A stretch of DNA of 64,000 nucleotides, from positions 62,001 to 126,000 of the forward strand of contig JAAVLZ010000001.1 of assembly GCA_012034405.1 (NCBI GenBank), given 5' to 3'. The position numbers were made by a program, and so were the translations under genes. The notes under the pieces are model-generated. The model did no database searches. It saw only the letters and a program-made list of their open reading frames with translations, and was not told the origin of the DNA. This DNA is from Oscillospiraceae bacterium HV4-5-C5C (GTDB lineage: Bacteria > Bacillota > Clostridia > Saccharofermentanales > Fastidiosipilaceae). Below, piece after piece: positions 62,814 to 64,000 of this stretch (positions are counted from its first letter, which is position 1; each line of letters opens with the position of its first letter).

Positions 62814-64000
62814 ATGTCTCAATTAATTGGCAATGCCATTTTTGGTCAGTCCGGCGGACCGACTTCTGTGATCAACGCCAGCGCAGCGGGCGTTTTTATT
62901 GAAGCGCTGAAGCACAGTGACTGCATCCCTAAGGTTTTTGGTGCCGCTCACGGCATTAAGGGTATTCTTGAGGAAACCTTTTATGATATGGGCCAGGAAG
63001 ACCCGCATGAACTGGAGCTGATGAAGACCACCCCGTCCTCCGCTCTGGGCTCGGTTCGCTATAAGCTGGCAGATGCTTCAGCAGACGACACGGATTATAA
63101 ACGTTTGCTGGAAGTCTTTAAAAAGTACAACATCCGTTATTTCTTTTATAATGGCGGCAATGATTCCATGGATACCTGCAATAAAATCAGCAAATTCATG
63201 CAAAAATCCGGTTATGAATGCCGCGTCATGGGTGTACCCAAAACCATTGATAATGATCTGTACGGCACAGATCATTGCCCCGGTTTCAGCTCAGCAGCCA
63301 AGTACCTGGCTACCTCTACCATGGAGGTTTATCTGGATGCCCGGGTTTATGATACCGGCATGATCACAGTGCTGGAGTGCATGGGGCGCAACGCCGGCTG
63401 GCTGACCGCCGCTACCGCCCTGGCAGCTTATAAAGGCCAGGGCCCGGACCTGATCTACCTGCCTGAAGTTCCTTTTGACCTGGATAAGATGGTTGAAGAT
63501 GTCAAACGGATTTACGCTCAGACCGGTAAAGTCATTATTGCGGTTTCTGAGGGTGTCAAAACCAAGGAAGGTAAGTATATCCCGGAGCTGGTTGGCGAAG
63601 TCGCGACTGATGCCTTTGGCCACAAGCAGATGGGCGGTACAGCTTCTGTGCTGGCCAACTACTTAAAAGAGAAAACCGGTTCAAAAGTCCGCGGGATTGA
63701 GTTCTCCCTGTTGCAGCGCTGCGCCGCTCACCTGGGCTCAAAGTCTGATGTAGAAGAAGCTTATGGATCCGGCGCGGAAGCGGTAAAAAAGGCTTTGGAT
63801 GGCTGCACGGATTACATGATCGGCATCAAGCGCGTTTCCAGCCAGCCTTATCAGACTGAGTATGTTTTAGTCCCCCTGTCTGATGTCGCTAATACCGAAA
63901 AAACAGTTCCCCGTGAGTGGATTAATGAGGAAGGCAACTTTGTCAATGACAAGTTTATTGAGTATGCGCTGCCTCTGATTGCTGAGGATTCAGTGCTGCC
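62814..64000 (+). CDS. pfp: Phosphofructokinase, PPi-type, 3' end outside window
   Basis: The frame is open from ATG 62814 (GGAGGAAAC upstream) to the window edge, 395 codons. It begins MSQLIGNAIFGQSGGPTSVI. Near residue 114 FYNGGNDSMDTCNKIS has Asp at the donor-discriminating position, and near 142 VPKTIDNDLYGTDHCPG has the Lys; this Asp/Lys pair marks pyrophosphate-dependent enzymes, which work reversibly. LECMGRNAGWLTAATA and KQMGGTASVLANYL follow. It is clearly different from the PFK at 52367. PPi-dependent enzymes are common in anaerobic Bacillota. C-terminal end not visible. Confidence 0.9.
   Translation, partial: MSQLIGNAIFGQSGGPTSVINASAAGVFIEALKHSDCIPKVFGAAHGIKGILEETFYDMGQEDPHELELMKTTPSSALGSVRYKLADASADDTDYKRLLEVFKKYNIRYFFYNGGNDSMDTCNKISKFMQKSGYECRVMGVPKTIDNDLYGTDHCPGFSSAAKYLATSTMEVYLDARVYDTGMITVLECMGRNAGWLTAATALAAYKGQGPDLIYLPEVPFDLDKMVEDVKRIYAQTGKVIIAVSEGVKTKEGKYIPELVGEVATDAFGHKQMGGTASVLANYLKEKTGSKVRGIEFSLLQRCAAHLGSKSDVEEAYGSGAEAVKKALDGCTDYMIGIKRVSSQPYQTEYVLVPLSDVANTEKTVPREWINEEGNFVNDKFIEYALPLIAEDSVL

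Overview
This 64 kb window is a dense, housekeeping-rich stretch of a GC-rich bacterial chromosome. Gene content points to a Gram-positive member of the Bacillota, most likely Clostridia. Supporting signs are the infC-rpmI-rplT set with an attenuated leader, a PyrR-type attenuator in front of the pyr genes, the two-subunit PyrD/PyrK dihydroorotate dehydrogenase, SepF, type II pantothenate kinase, HemZ, a Lit-family lipoprotein transacylase, strong GGAGG ribosome binding sites and several TTG/GTG starts. I cannot name the genus. No phage, insertion sequence, CRISPR array or rRNA operon is visible.

Layout. 1-4.1 kb: citrate synthase and aconitase on the minus strand behind one promoter, followed by an unknown gene that leaves the window. 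4.1-6.5 kb: infC-rpmI-rplT (infC starts at an AUA codon) and a TrmH-type methyltransferase. 6.5-8.1 kb, plus strand: an orotate-phosphoribosyltransferase-like gene and a YgjP-like metalloprotein. 8.1-18.9 kb: pyrR-pyrB-pyrC-pyrF, then carB-pyrK-pyrD-mutY behind a probable second promoter; carA and a classical pyrE are absent. 19 kb: tRNA-Leu(CAA), back to back with the pyr promoter. 19.2-23.6 kb: sbcDC. 23.8-27.2 kb: a Ser/Thr kinase divergent from an HTH protein, then a small membrane protein and a two-repeat lipoprotein; this is the most accessory-looking part. 27.3-29.4 kb: an MFS transporter and a TraX-like membrane protein. 29.4-32.4 kb: mgtA with a leader that encodes a possible 47-residue peptide. 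32.5-37.7 kb: ppx-ppk-HD protein (polyphosphate) and a shikimate-kinase-like gene. 37.7-42.2 kb: lit, a HAD phosphatase, a DUF3810-like protein and hemZ, tightly packed. 42.2-49.8 kb: coaW, sepF, yggS, an HlyD-like protein, a methionine-gamma-lyase-like protein, cca and a second TrmH methyltransferase. 49.9 kb: tRNA-Leu(GAG). 50-52 kb: a thioredoxin-fold protein and a cell-wall hydrolase with a 22-unit Thr/Pro/Glu repeat. 52.4-57.5 kb: an ATP-type-looking phosphofructokinase and a heterodimeric ABC exporter. 57.6-64 kb: a CNNM/HlyC transporter with a long leader, a PflX-like radical SAM protein, hflKC and a second, PPi-type phosphofructokinase that runs off the window.

The genes form coherent units: pyrimidine synthesis under PyrR control, polyphosphate turnover, envelope and division functions, Mg2+ handling (mgtA and the CNNM protein, each with a long leader), and glycolysis with two differently equipped phosphofructokinases. 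The most useful leads are the mgtA leader, the CNNM leader, the divergent kinase/HTH pair with its neighbouring lipoprotein unit, and the incomplete, apparently two-part pyr cluster.
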